A stretch of DNA of 60,880 nucleotides, taken from NCBI RefSeq assembly GCF_036387535.1, contig NZ_DASVTO010000025.1, forward strand, positions 1-60,880, read 5' to 3'. The position numbers and the translations under genes were made by a program. Of the stretch, positions 35,778 to 44,798 are shown piece by piece. Below the pieces are notes generated by a model. That model did not search any database and was not told the origin of the DNA. It saw only the letters and a program-made list of their open reading frames with translations. Position 1 is the first letter of the stretch; each line of letters begins with the position of its first letter. This DNA is from Sphingomonas_R sp036387535. GTDB taxonomy: Bacteria; Pseudomonadota; Alphaproteobacteria; Sphingomonadales; Sphingomonadaceae.

Positions 35778-36770
35778 ATGCCGACGACAGACCTTAACGC
35801 CATGACCCAGCCGCCGCTGGGTGCGCTGCTCCGCATCCTGGCGGCTCAGGAATACCGGTTCGTGACGGTCAGCCCGGCGACCCATGCCCGTGTCGTCGCG
35901 CGTGACGGCCGACACGTCGCGCACGACCTGCGCGATATATTGGGTTGGAGCCTGCCGTTCCGGGCCGATGCGGTTCCAGCCGAGATCCTCGCGTTGCTGG
36001 AGGCGGGCGGTGCCGTGCGATCGGTCGCGGGCGGGCTGTTGCAGGCGACGGTGCGGGTATCGTGCGTGCACGGTCTGCTGTTCCTGCATTCGGCCTATCC
36101 CACGACGGAGGCGGACGCGGTGTTCCTGGGGCCGGACAGTTACCGGTTTGCGGACCTGATCATGGCGGACAGCGGGACCCTGCCCGCCGGCGCGCGGATC
36201 CTGGATTATGGCGCCGGGGCCGGGGTCGGCGGGATCGTCGCTGCGCGGCACCAGCCGGACGCACGGCTGACGCTGGCCGATATCAATCCCAGGGCGCTGT
36301 TCCTGGCGTCGATCAACGCCGCGCACGCCGGCGTGCGCCATGAAACGGTGGCGGCGAGCAGCCCGGATGCGGTGACGGGTGCCTATGACCTGATCGTCGC
36401 CAACCCGCCGTTCATGATGGACCATGATCGCCGCGCCTATCGGGATGGCGGCGACCTGCACGGCGCGCGGCTGTCGCTCGATTGGGTGCTGGCCGGGGTC
36501 GGGAAACTGACGCCCGGCGGGCGGCTGATCCTGTATACCGGCGTGGCGATCGTCGACGGTCGGGACGCGTTGCTGGATGCGCTGCGCCGCAGGCTACCGG
36601 ACGAGGGGCTGCGCTGCCGCTACCGTGAACTCGATCCCGACATCTTCGGCGAGGAACTCGACCAGCCGGCCTATGCCGAGGTCGAGCGCATCGCGGCGGT
36701 AGGATTGTGCGTGGAGCGGCGTACGGATCAGGCGGTGGCCGGCACGACATGGGGCAGCCGGTCGGGATAG
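35778..36770 (+). CDS. Class I SAM-dependent methyltransferase (small-domain type)
   Basis: A 330-residue enzyme. The SAM loop LDYGAGAGVGGI (about 147-158), LTLADINPRALFLA at strand 2 and the catalytic motif IVANPPFM (N-P-P-F) are all present. NPPF/Y enzymes methylate amide or exocyclic nitrogen, as in PrmC or RlmC/G-like rRNA enzymes. The N-terminal 130 residues resemble the extra domain of the RlmG or PrmC group but could not be assigned. Its 3' end overlaps the convergent FdhF/YdeP gene by 43 bp. Confidence 0.85.
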   Translation: MPTTDLNAMTQPPLGALLRILAAQEYRFVTVSPATHARVVARDGRHVAHDLRDILGWSLPFRADAVPAEILALLEAGGAVRSVAGGLLQATVRVSCVHGLLFLHSAYPTTEADAVFLGPDSYRFADLIMADSGTLPAGARILDYGAGAGVGGIVAARHQPDARLTLADINPRALFLASINAAHAGVRHETVAASSPDAVTGAYDLIVANPPFMMDHDRRAYRDGGDLHGARLSLDWVLAGVGKLTPGGRLILYTGVAIVDGRDALLDALRRRLPDEGLRCRYRELDPDIFGEELDQPAYAEVERIAAVGLCVERRTDQAVAGTTWGSRSG

Positions 36771-39091
36771 CGATTGGCGACCTCCGGCTTGCTGGAAACG
36801 GGGTCGCCGGGCTGTTGCGCGGTGATGCGGACCGGCACCGATTTTGCCGCCGGCGTGTTGCTGCGTTCGTCGCGGTGGGATAGCGGCAGCAGCGCATTGG
36901 TTTCCGGGAAATAGGCGGCGCAGCAGCCCTTCGGCACGTCATAGGCGACGACTTTGAATCCGCCCACGCGGCGATCGATGCCGTCGTCGGAAACGGTCGT
37001 GAATTCGATGATCGATCCTTCCGACAGGTCGCGTTCGGCCATGTCGCCCTGGCTCATGAACACCACCATCCGTTCACCCGATACGCCGCGATAGCGGTCA
37101 TTGTAGGAATAGATGGTCGTGTTGAACTGATCGTGGCTGCGGATCGTCATCAGTTGCAGATGCGCATTCTGCGGCGCGTCGTCATCCTCGTCCATGCGAT
37201 CGGGTTTGAACAGGAAATTGGCCTTGCCGGTGGGCGTGTCCCAGACGCGTTGCCGCGCGGCGATCGGCAAGTGGAACCCGCCAGGCTCCTGGATCCGCTG
37301 GTTATAATCCTGGAACCCCGGAATTACCGCTTCGATCTTGTCGCGGATGCGCGCATAATCGGCGACCATCCCGTCCCAGTCGATCGCGGCGCGGTCCGCC
37401 ACCGTCGCCTTGGCCAGTTCGGCGACGATCCAGGGTTCGGACCGGCATTGATCGCTGGCGGGTGTCAGGGCGCCGGTCGAGGCATGGACCATGGCGAAGC
37501 TGTCCTCCACGGTCACGCTCTGCTGCCCACCCGCCTGAATATCGCGTTCGGTGCGACCCAGCGCCGGCAGGATGTAGGATTGCTTGCCCGGCGTCAGGTG
37601 GCTGCGGTTGAGCTTGGTCCCGACATAGACGGTCAGCCCGACATCCGCGACCTTGGCGCTGATCCGGTCGGTATCGGGGACCGCGCGGAAGAAATTGCCG
37701 CCCATCGCCAGGAAGGCGTCGACCTTGCCCGCCAGGATCGCCTCACAACATTCGGCGGTGTCATGGCCCCATTCGCGGGGACTCCGGATGCCGAAGGCGG
37801 CGTCCAGCCGCTGCAGAAAGGGTTCCGTCGGGGTCTTGTTGATGCCGACCGTGCGGTCACCCTGCACATTGGAATGGCCGCGCACCGGGCAGGCGCCGGC
37901 GCCCAGCCGGCCCATATTGCCGCGTAGCAGCAGCAGGTTGCAGATCTGCTGCATCGCATCGCCGCCGCGGCGATGCTGGGTGATGCCCATGCCCCAGCAG
38001 GCGATGACGCGTTCCGCCTTCATGTAGATGGCGGCGGCCTGTTCGATCTGGTCGCGTGTCAGTGCGGTCCAGTGCGTGATCCGGTCCCAACCGAGCGCGC
38101 GGACATAATCGGCGAACGCGTCGAACCCGTGCGTATGTTCGGTGATGAAATCCACGTCCAGGATGCGCGGCTGGCCGGCCGCCTGCGCCGCGTCATCGGC
38201 TTCGATCACCACCTTGCAGATCGCCTGCATCGCGACGATGTCGCCGCCCGTGCGCAGCTGGAAATAGTTGGAACTGATCGTCTGCCCGCGCCCGGTGAGC
38301 ATTTCGAGCGGGCTTTGCGGATCGGTGAACTTCACCAGCCCGCGTTCCTTCAGCGGATTGAACGTGACAATCGGGATGCCACGCTTCGCCATGTCGTGCA
38401 GATATCCGAGCATGCGCGGCGAATTGGTGCCGGGGTTCTGGCCGATGATGAACAGCGCATCGCACTGTTCCCAGTCGTCCAGCGTCACCGTGCCCTTGCC
38501 CACGCCGATGCTTTCCGGAAGCGCGGCGGTAGTGGTGGCGTGGCACATGTCGGAACAGTCGGGGAAATTGTTGGTCCCGATGACCCGCCCATAAAGCTGC
38601 CACAGGAAGGCGGCTTCGTTGGAGGTACGACCGGAGGTGTAGAGATTGACCCGTTCGGGTTCGAGCCCGCGCACGATCGCCCCGATCTCGCGGATCGCGG
38701 TGTCCCAATCCACCGCCTCATAATGATCGGTGTGCGGATTGTAGCGCAGCGGATGTGTCAGGCGGCCATGATCCTCCAGCGCGAAATCGCTCCACCCGCG
38801 CAGCCGCGTGACACTGTGATCGGCGAAGAGTTCCGGCGTCGTGCGCTTGGCCGTTGCTTCCCACGCCACGGCCTTCGCACCGTTTTCGCAATATTCGGCG
38901 GCATGAGGTTTGGCGGGGTCCGGCCAGGCGCAGCTGGGACAATCGAACCCGCCCGGCTTGTTCATGTTGAGCAGTGCGCGGTTGCCCTTCACCAGGATCT
39001 TCTGACGCCCGAGTTGGCGTTCGGTGGCGTTGAGCGCGCCCCAGCCGCCGGCGGAGGGTTGCGGCGGTGCGTTCTTGCGGCCTTCAGCCAT
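36728..39091 (-). CDS. FdhF/YdeP-family molybdopterin oxidoreductase
   Basis: A 787-residue molybdopterin enzyme like YdeP/FdhF-alpha. Near the N-terminus Cys51-x-x-Cys54 and Cys68 are the only candidates for a cluster, not the regular four-cysteine pattern of formate dehydrogenases. Cys183 in SDMCHATTTAAL aligns with the Mo-ligating Sec/Cys. CWGMGITQHRRGGD and RGHSNVQGDRT are typical. The C-terminal MoCo domain (NDRYRGVSGERMVVFMSQGD) is complete. GAGGAC precedes the ATG. The substrate is unknown; YdeP is linked to acid resistance in E. coli. Confidence 0.9.
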   Translation of the reverse strand: MAEGRKNAPPQPSAGGWGALNATERQLGRQKILVKGNRALLNMNKPGGFDCPSCAWPDPAKPHAAEYCENGAKAVAWEATAKRTTPELFADHSVTRLRGWSDFALEDHGRLTHPLRYNPHTDHYEAVDWDTAIREIGAIVRGLEPERVNLYTSGRTSNEAAFLWQLYGRVIGTNNFPDCSDMCHATTTAALPESIGVGKGTVTLDDWEQCDALFIIGQNPGTNSPRMLGYLHDMAKRGIPIVTFNPLKERGLVKFTDPQSPLEMLTGRGQTISSNYFQLRTGGDIVAMQAICKVVIEADDAAQAAGQPRILDVDFITEHTHGFDAFADYVRALGWDRITHWTALTRDQIEQAAAIYMKAERVIACWGMGITQHRRGGDAMQQICNLLLLRGNMGRLGAGACPVRGHSNVQGDRTVGINKTPTEPFLQRLDAAFGIRSPREWGHDTAECCEAILAGKVDAFLAMGGNFFRAVPDTDRISAKVADVGLTVYVGTKLNRSHLTPGKQSYILPALGRTERDIQAGGQQSVTVEDSFAMVHASTGALTPASDQCRSEPWIVAELAKATVADRAAIDWDGMVADYARIRDKIEAVIPGFQDYNQRIQEPGGFHLPIAARQRVWDTPTGKANFLFKPDRMDEDDDAPQNAHLQLMTIRSHDQFNTTIYSYNDRYRGVSGERMVVFMSQGDMAERDLSEGSIIEFTTVSDDGIDRRVGGFKVVAYDVPKGCCAAYFPETNALLPLSHRDERSNTPAAKSVPVRITAQQPGDPVSSKPEVANRYPDRLPHVVPATA

Positions 39092-39189
39092 GGGTCGTCC
39101 TCGTTTCCTGATCGTCGGGGTGAACGTGGTGTCGGCGATGTCGTTCAGAGGAATAGCAGATTTTTGACCATGCGCTCGATCAGAAGACC

Positions 39190-39202
39190 AGATCATTGAT
39201 CT
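39190..39202. promoter_or_regulatory. Small palindrome in the FdhF/YdeP - YciE/F intergenic region
   Basis: AGATCA-T-TGATCT, a perfect 6+1+6 repeat in a short AT-rich stretch ending in AAATTAATAG, about 100 bp from both divergent starts. Operator role inferred. Confidence 0.35.
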
Positions 39203-39298
39203 AAATTAATAGCATGTATCTCAGATAGTTAAGCCGGAACCCGGCCAGTCGGGGGCCGTTGAGCAAGGTCTGTAGCCCACCCGTCCCGGAGTTTCGCC

Positions 39299-39802
39299 AT
39301 GCCCAAGCCGAAGACCGCACAGGATATCCTCGTAACCGAATTGAAGGAAATCCACAGTGCGGAGCGCCAATTGTCGCGGGCGATCCCCAAATTGTCGCGC
39401 GCCATCCAGTCCGAGGATCTGAAGACCCGGTTGCAGGAGCGGCGTGATCGCGGCGCCACGGCGATCGAGGAGCTGGACGCGATCTTCGACGCGATGGAGG
39501 TGACCAAGGCCCGGCCGAAGAATGTCGCGGCCGAGGGCCTGATCGAGGACATGAACGAGCATCTGGCGGAAATCGACCAGCCCGCACTGCTGGACGCCGT
39601 CTTGCTGGGCGCCGTCCAGAAGCTGGAGCATTATTGCATCGCCGCCTGGGGCACGTCCGCGTCCTTGGGCCGCTTGCTGGGCCAGCAACCGGTCGTCGAC
39701 CTGATGGATCGCCTGCTGGACGAGGGCAAGCGGCTGGACGAGCAGCTGACGCAGCTGGCGGAAAGCACGGTCAACCCCGCGATGATGGCCGGCGAGGAAT
39801 AA
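39299..39802 (+). CDS. YciE/YciF-like ferritin-like protein (DUF892)
   Basis: A 167-residue four-helix, ferritin-like protein. The start MPKPKTAQDILVTELKEIHSAERQL is the standard DUF892 opening, with Glu16/His19/Glu22 as candidate metal ligands and AVQKLEHYCIAAWG carrying the later Glu/His pair. RARPKNV-like and VNPAMMAGEE ends fit the family. It is stress-induced in enterobacteria; a role here is inferred. CGGAG precedes the ATG. Confidence 0.88.
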   Translation: MPKPKTAQDILVTELKEIHSAERQLSRAIPKLSRAIQSEDLKTRLQERRDRGATAIEELDAIFDAMEVTKARPKNVAAEGLIEDMNEHLAEIDQPALLDAVLLGAVQKLEHYCIAAWGTSASLGRLLGQQPVVDLMDRLLDEGKRLDEQLTQLAESTVNPAMMAGEE

Positions 39803-39811
39803 GGGCGCGTG

Positions 39812-40459
39812 ATGCGGGAGCAGGGCGAGCCGACCGACCGCGACCGTGCCGAGCCCCCGGCCGGTCCGGACGCGGTGTTGGGCAGCGACGTCCTGTTCCG
39901 TGGCTGGCTGGACCTGCTGATGCTGCAATTGCGGATCAACGGCCACGATGAAAGCCGGCCGCTGGTGCGGCATCCGTCCGGTGCGGCGGTGCTGCCCTAT
40001 GATCCCGATCGGCGCGTGGCGATCACCGTAACGCAGACGCGGGCCGCGCCGCTGTTCCTGCGATCGCCGCCGCTGGAGGAAGCGATCGCGGGCGTGGCGG
40101 AGGAAACCGACCTGGCCGAAACCGCGCGGCGGGAGGCGTGGGAGGAAGGCGGGTTGCGGCTGGCGCGGCTCGACCGGGTCGGCGCGGTCTGGATGGACCC
40201 GAACAGTTCGACCGAGCAGGTGCATCTGTTCCTGGCCGAATATCGCGTGGGCGACCGCGTGGCCGCCGGCGGCGGGTTGGCCGCGGAAAACGAGCGGGTC
40301 GTGGTCCGGGAATGGCCGCTTGCCGAATTGTGGGATGCGGTGGTCGGCGCGCCGCTGGCGGATGCCAAGACTCTGTTGCTGCTGCAGGCACTCCGGCTGC
40401 GGCGTCCGGCGCTGTTTACGGCGACCGGCGATCCGGTCGCGATCGTCGGTGGATCATGA
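39812..40459 (+). CDS. Nudix hydrolase-like protein
   Basis: A 215-residue protein with the Nudix helix ETARREAWEEGGLRLARL, holding the RE-x2-EE metal core, but the first glutamate of the 23-residue signature is replaced (Thr), so the box is slightly degenerate. The N-terminal region (LQLRINGHDESRPLVRHPSG) and FLAEYRVGDRV resemble the ADP-ribose / GDP-mannose pyrophosphatase NudF/NudK group. A GTG three bases upstream could also start it. It overlaps DUF1003 by 4 nt. Confidence 0.8.
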   Translation: MREQGEPTDRDRAEPPAGPDAVLGSDVLFRGWLDLLMLQLRINGHDESRPLVRHPSGAAVLPYDPDRRVAITVTQTRAAPLFLRSPPLEEAIAGVAEETDLAETARREAWEEGGLRLARLDRVGAVWMDPNSSTEQVHLFLAEYRVGDRVAAGGGLAAENERVVVREWPLAELWDAVVGAPLADAKTLLLLQALRLRRPALFTATGDPVAIVGGS

Positions 40460-41001
40460 CGTCGCCGACCGTGCCGCCGCCCGGTCCGCGCCGGCTGAGC
40501 GATGCGCTGACGCGCAACATCGCTGCATTGGAGGAGCGCCGCGCCGCCGAAAGCGCGGCCGCACCGCGCCAGGACCAGGTGGCGGAGGCCATCACACGGT
40601 TCACGGGCAGCATGGCATTCGTATATCTGCACCTCGCCGTCTATGGCCTATGGATCGTCGTCAATATCGGGCTGGTTCAGGCTGTGCGCCCGTTCGATCC
40701 CAGCTTCGTGATTCTGGCATCGGAAGCGTCGGTGGAAGCGATCTTCCTGTCGACATTCGTGCTGATCAGCCAGAACCGGATGGCCGAGGCGGCCGACACA
40801 CGCGCCGATCTGGACCTGCACATCAACCTGCTGGCCGAACATGAGCTGACGCGGTTGGCGGCGGTGGTGGATGCGATAGCGGAGCGGCTGGGCGTGGCGC
40901 AGGCGGTGCCGAACGACATGGGCGACGTGAAACAGGATGTCGCGCCCGAAGCCGTGCTGGACGAGATCGCCGAGCGGCGGTCGGACCGGAGCATGGGATG
41001 A
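40456..41001 (+). CDS. DUF1003 membrane protein
   Basis: A 181-residue protein with two adjacent membrane segments in the central DUF1003 domain (MAFVYLHLAVYGLWIVVNIG and SFVILASEASVEAIFLSTFV, about 55-75 and 85-105). These are followed by ISQNRMAEAADTRADLDLHINLLAEHE, the conserved family motif. The C-terminal region is a probable coiled helix. Function unknown. Both ends overlap neighbours by 4 nt (Nudix, patatin). Confidence 0.88.
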   Translation: MTSPTVPPPGPRRLSDALTRNIAALEERRAAESAAAPRQDQVAEAITRFTGSMAFVYLHLAVYGLWIVVNIGLVQAVRPFDPSFVILASEASVEAIFLSTFVLISQNRMAEAADTRADLDLHINLLAEHELTRLAAVVDAIAERLGVAQAVPNDMGDVKQDVAPEAVLDEIAERRSDRSMG

Positions 41002-42047
41002 CGCCGGTCGCGCTGATCCTGGCGGGCGGACTGGGACTGGGTGCCTATCAGCTGGGCGCCTGTCGGGCGTTGGCGGAGGTCGAACTGTTCGAGGTGCAGG
41101 CGATCGCAGGGGCATCGATCGGCGCGATCAATGGCGCGATCCTGGCCGGCAATGCTCCGGAAACCCGGCTGGAGGCGCTGGCGGAGTTCTGGGAGGCGGT
41201 CACGTCCGATCTGCCGCCGAGCGCCTGGATCGATCCCCTGGGGTGGAATCGACACGGTATGCTGCGCCACGGTCGCAACTGGACCAGTGTGCTTTCGGCG
41301 CGGTTGGGCGGCGTGCCGAACCTGTTTCGTCCGCGCCTCGCCGGATCGGGTGGGCAGCCGACCGCCAGCCTGTACGATGTCGCGCCGGTCCGCGACACGC
41401 TGGCGCGGTTCATCGACTTTGATCGATTGAACGATGGTCCGGTGCGGCTGTGCATCGCGACCACCGATGTCGAAACCGGCGAATCGGTGCGGTTCGATAC
41501 CGCCGCGGGCGACCGGATCACCATCGATCATCTGATCGCCAGCGGCGGGCTGCTGCCGTCGTTCGCGCCGCTGCGGATCGATGGCCGCCTGCTTGGCGAT
41601 GGCGGTTTTTCGACCAATGCGCCGCTCGACCCGTTTTTGGCGAGCGACCGGATCGGCAACGTTCCGCGGCTATGCTTCCTGCTCGACCTGTTCGCGCCGG
41701 ACGTGGCGGTGACCGGCGGGCTCGAAAATGTGATCGAGCGGTCGATCGATCTGCAATTCGCCTGTCAGACCCTGGTCACGCTCGATCGGCTGCAGCGTGA
41801 ACGGACGCTGGCGGCGCGGCTGGAACCGGACGGCGACAGCACGGATCTGGTCTACCTCCGCTACCGGGCAAGCGCGGACGAGGCCGGGCCGGAAAAGACG
41901 TTCGATTTCTCCCGCGCGACGATCCGCGATCGGATCGCGCGCGGTGCGGCTGATGCCGCGGCGGCGATCGCGATGCTGTCGTCGGTGCCGCGGACGGACG
42001 CCGCGGGGTTGCGCATCCACAGGGTGCGTGGCGATGCCCGGTCATAG
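40998..42047 (+). CDS. Patatin-like phospholipase
   Basis: A 349-residue Ser-Asp dyad acyl hydrolase. The oxyanion motif GGLGLGAYQLG begins at residue 10, the nucleophile lies in AGASIGAINGAIL (GxSxG), and the Asp in LLGDGGFSTNAPLDP (DGG). The middle region NGMLRHGRN-like segment and the C-terminal tail resemble the bacterial DUF3734-type patatins that sit near oxidoreductases. Likely acts on phospholipid or stored acyl esters. The following gene is an SDR. Confidence 0.88.
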   Translation: MTPVALILAGGLGLGAYQLGACRALAEVELFEVQAIAGASIGAINGAILAGNAPETRLEALAEFWEAVTSDLPPSAWIDPLGWNRHGMLRHGRNWTSVLSARLGGVPNLFRPRLAGSGGQPTASLYDVAPVRDTLARFIDFDRLNDGPVRLCIATTDVETGESVRFDTAAGDRITIDHLIASGGLLPSFAPLRIDGRLLGDGGFSTNAPLDPFLASDRIGNVPRLCFLLDLFAPDVAVTGGLENVIERSIDLQFACQTLVTLDRLQRERTLAARLEPDGDSTDLVYLRYRASADEAGPEKTFDFSRATIRDRIARGAADAAAAIAMLSSVPRTDAAGLRIHRVRGDARS

Positions 42048-42059
42048 GAGCGCGGATCA

Positions 42060-43079
42060 ATGGCCCGTCGTTGTGTGATCCTGATCGCGGCGGCGTTGTC
42101 TCTGTCCGCCTGTGCCACGTCGACCCGGCTGTCGCGCAGCGACCCGCAACGGATCGCGCATCGCACCTATGTCGTGACCGGCGCATCAAGCGGGTTCGGA
42201 CGCGGCGTCGCGCTGAAGCTGGGCGCGATGCACGCCAATGTCGTGCTGGCCGCGCGGCGGACCGACGTGCTGGATGAGGTGGCGCGCGGGGTGCGCGCCG
42301 CGGGCGGGGCGGCGTTGGTGGTGACGACGGATGTCGCGCAACCCGATGCGGTCGCGCGGCTGGCGGCCGCGGCGGTCGCGCGGTTCGGCCGGATCGATGT
42401 GTGGATCAACAATGCCGGCATCGGGGCGCTCGGGCGGTTCGACACCATCCCGGTCGCGGATCAGGCGCGGGTGATCGATGTCAACGTGAAAGGTACGCTA
42501 TATGGCAGTCATGCCGCGTTGCGCCGGTTTCGCGACCAGGGGTTCGGTACGCTGGTCAACATCGGTTCGGTCGAAAGCGAGGTGCCGCTGGCCTATCATG
42601 CAACCTACAGCGCATCGAAGGCCGCGGTGCTGAGTCTGGGCCGCGCGCTGAACCAGGAACTGCGGCTGGCGGGGGTCGGCAGGCAGATCCGGGTCGCGAC
42701 GGTCATGCCGTGGGCGGCGGACACGCCGTTCTTTTCGCAGGCCGCCAACTATAGCGGCCATGCCGGCCGGATGGTGATGATGGATTCGCCGGACCAGGTG
42801 GTCCAGGCGATCGTCTGGGTGTCCGTACACCCGCGTGAGGAACTGCCCGTGGGGTGGAAGGCGCAGGGCGCGTCGACCGCGCACCACCTGATGCCCGACC
42901 TGACCGAACATATCGCGGCCAATATCGCGCATGACCAGCAGATGGTGAAGGGAGCGCCAACCCCGCCGACCGCGGGTGCCATCTATCGCCCGATGCCGGG
43001 GACGACCGGTGTCGAAGGCGGCATTCGCGCACGGATGAAGGCCGAGGACGCGGACCGCAAGGCGGCGAGCCCACGCTGA
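42060..43079 (+). CDS. SDR-family oxidoreductase with lipoprotein-type N-terminus
   Basis: A 339-residue short-chain dehydrogenase. The first 20 residues (MARRCVILIAAALSLSACAT) form a clear lipoprotein signal with lipobox LSAC (Cys18), odd for an NAD(P)-dependent enzyme. The core has VTGASSGFG, NNAGIGALG, NIGSVES and the YSASK motif. AGGAG stands 8 nt before this ATG, supporting the long start; a cytosolic form could start only at a non-obvious internal codon. It begins 12 bp after the patatin gene and ends on the next ATG. Confidence 0.85.
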   Translation: MARRCVILIAAALSLSACATSTRLSRSDPQRIAHRTYVVTGASSGFGRGVALKLGAMHANVVLAARRTDVLDEVARGVRAAGGAALVVTTDVAQPDAVARLAAAAVARFGRIDVWINNAGIGALGRFDTIPVADQARVIDVNVKGTLYGSHAALRRFRDQGFGTLVNIGSVESEVPLAYHATYSASKAAVLSLGRALNQELRLAGVGRQIRVATVMPWAADTPFFSQAANYSGHAGRMVMMDSPDQVVQAIVWVSVHPREELPVGWKAQGASTAHHLMPDLTEHIAANIAHDQQMVKGAPTPPTAGAIYRPMPGTTGVEGGIRARMKAEDADRKAASPR

Positions 43080-43669
43080 TGGCGGGGACCGACGCGTCGG
43101 CAGCGGACGGGACCGCGTTGCTGATCATCGACATGATCAACGATCTGCGGTTCGAGGAGGCGACCGCCATCCTGCCGGCGGTCCGCGCGGCGGCAGAGGC
43201 GATCGTGACCCTGCGCGCGGCGGCGGATGCGCACGACGTCCCGGTCATCTACGTCAACGACAATTACGGGCAGTGGCATTCCGAACGATCGCGCCTGATC
43301 GAACGGGCGCTGGAGCAGGCGGGCGACAATCGCGACCTGATCCGCGGGATCGTGCCGCGAGACCGCGACCTGTTCGTGATCAAGCCGCAATTTTCCGGAT
43401 TCTACGCCACCAACCTGCCGGTCGTGCTGCCCAGACTGGGCGTTCGACGGCTGATCCTGACCGGGATCGCCGCCGACATCTGTGTCCTGTTCACGGCCGC
43501 CGACGCCCATATGCGCGATTATGCGTTGTGGGTGCCGGGCGACACCGTCGCCGGCCTGAGCGCGGATCGCACGCGTTGGGCGTTGGAGATCATGGAGACC
43601 AGCATGAAGGCCGATATCCGCCCGACCACCGTGCGCCGACTGGACGACTGGCTGGGCGCGGCGTCTTGA
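43079..43669 (+). CDS. Isochorismatase-family cysteine hydrolase
   Basis: A 196-residue enzyme with the catalytic triad Asp18 (LLIIDMIND), a Lys in DLFVIKPQFSGF and Cys in TGIAADICVLFTA preceded by the cis-peptide Ala. Family members hydrolyse amides such as nicotinamide, ureas or isochorismate; the substrate cannot be read here. It starts on the TGA of the SDR gene, and the following amidotransferase starts inside its stop codon. Confidence 0.88.
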   Translation: MAGTDASAADGTALLIIDMINDLRFEEATAILPAVRAAAEAIVTLRAAADAHDVPVIYVNDNYGQWHSERSRLIERALEQAGDNRDLIRGIVPRDRDLFVIKPQFSGFYATNLPVVLPRLGVRRLILTGIAADICVLFTAADAHMRDYALWVPGDTVAGLSADRTRWALEIMETSMKADIRPTTVRRLDDWLGAAS

Positions 43670-44538
43670 ACGCCAGCCTGCATTTCCTGATGATCGAGAG
43701 CGAGTCGGAGGCCGCACGCGAACGCCGCCGCAAAAGCGTGGGGTCGAGTTCGGGCGAGAGCTTTGCCGACACGCTGCGAGGCCTGGTGCCCGGTTGCCGG
43801 TGCGATCTGATCCGGCCGGCCGATGCCGATGGACCGCACCCGCAGCCGGACGAGATCGGCCGATATGACGGCGTGTTTCTGAGCGGATCGCCGCTGCACG
43901 TCTATGACGATCGGCCGGAAGTCCGGCGGCAGATCGCGTTCATGCGCGCGGTGTTCGCATCGGGCACGCCGGCGTTCGGATCCTGCGCGGGGTTGCAGGT
44001 CGCGGTCGCGGCGGCCGGCGGCACCGTCCGCCCGATGGGGGCGCGGCGCGAGGCCGGGTTTGCGCGGCGGATCGCACCGACCGCGGCCGGACGCGATCAC
44101 CCGTTGCTGGCGGGGCGGCCACCGGCCTGGGACGCGCCGGCGGTGCATACCGACGAGGTCGCAACTCTGCCCGACGGGGCGGTCCTGCTGGCGTCCAATG
44201 CCGTCACGCAGGTTCAGGCCGTCGAGATCCGGCACGATCAAGGCGTGTTCTGGGGCGTGCAATATCATCCGGAATTGTCGCTGCGCGAAATTGCAGCGGC
44301 ACTCCGCCGGCAGACGCCCGACCTGATCGAACATGGCCTGGCGCGGGATGCGGAGGCAGTCGAGGTACAGGCCGGCGCAGTCGACGCGTTGGCGCATGCG
44401 CCCGACCGCCGCGATCTGGCCTGGGCGCTGGGGTTGGATGAACAGGTGACGGACGCAGCGTTGCGCACGGCCGAATTGCGGAACTTCATCGCCCATCTGG
44501 TCAGGCCGATGCGGCGCGCGCGCGGTCGGGGCGACTGA
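43666..44538 (+). CDS. Class I glutamine amidotransferase-like protein
   Basis: A 290-residue protein with a GATase1 domain. The nucleophile is Cys107 in AFGSCAGLQVA and the His-x-Glu pair is His201/Glu203 in VQYHPEL. The start is taken as TTG overlapping the previous stop (TTGA) because it restores strand 1 (NASLHFLMIESE); an ATG lies at 43690. The C-terminal 85 residues are an extra helical region. It resembles GMP-synthase-like amidotransferases; the acceptor is unknown. Confidence 0.85.
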   Translation: MNASLHFLMIESESEAARERRRKSVGSSSGESFADTLRGLVPGCRCDLIRPADADGPHPQPDEIGRYDGVFLSGSPLHVYDDRPEVRRQIAFMRAVFASGTPAFGSCAGLQVAVAAAGGTVRPMGARREAGFARRIAPTAAGRDHPLLAGRPPAWDAPAVHTDEVATLPDGAVLLASNAVTQVQAVEIRHDQGVFWGVQYHPELSLREIAAALRRQTPDLIEHGLARDAEAVEVQAGAVDALAHAPDRRDLAWALGLDEQVTDAALRTAELRNFIAHLVRPMRRARGRGD

Positions 44539-44591
44539 AAGGGGGCGTCGATCGCACGGCACCCTTTGCGCGGCGATGCGTTGCTTGATCC

Positions 44592-44798
44592 ATGTTGCTG
44601 ACCGAACTCGCCTGTTTTCCGGACCGCATTCTCGGTGAATTGGCGCGGGGGCGCCTGGCGGCGGACGGGATCGCCGCGGAACTGTTCGACGATGGCCTGG
44701 GTGCGCTCGGCATCGGCGTGATGGGCGGCGTCCGGCTGATGGTGGCGTCGCAGGACCTGCGCGCCGCGGCCGAAGCGCTGGATCTCCCCACGCCATGA
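44592..44798 (+). CDS. DUF2007 small protein
   Basis: A 68-residue protein. LLTELACFPDRILGELARGRLAADG and VMGGVRLMVASQDLRAAAEAL match the putative signal-transducing DUF2007 domain, a small alpha-beta fold with a beta-hairpin. Its ATG is 53 bp after the amidotransferase stop, and its end overlaps the EEP gene by 4 nt. Function unknown. Confidence 0.75.
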   Translation: MLLTELACFPDRILGELARGRLAADGIAAELFDDGLGALGIGVMGGVRLMVASQDLRAAAEALDLPTP

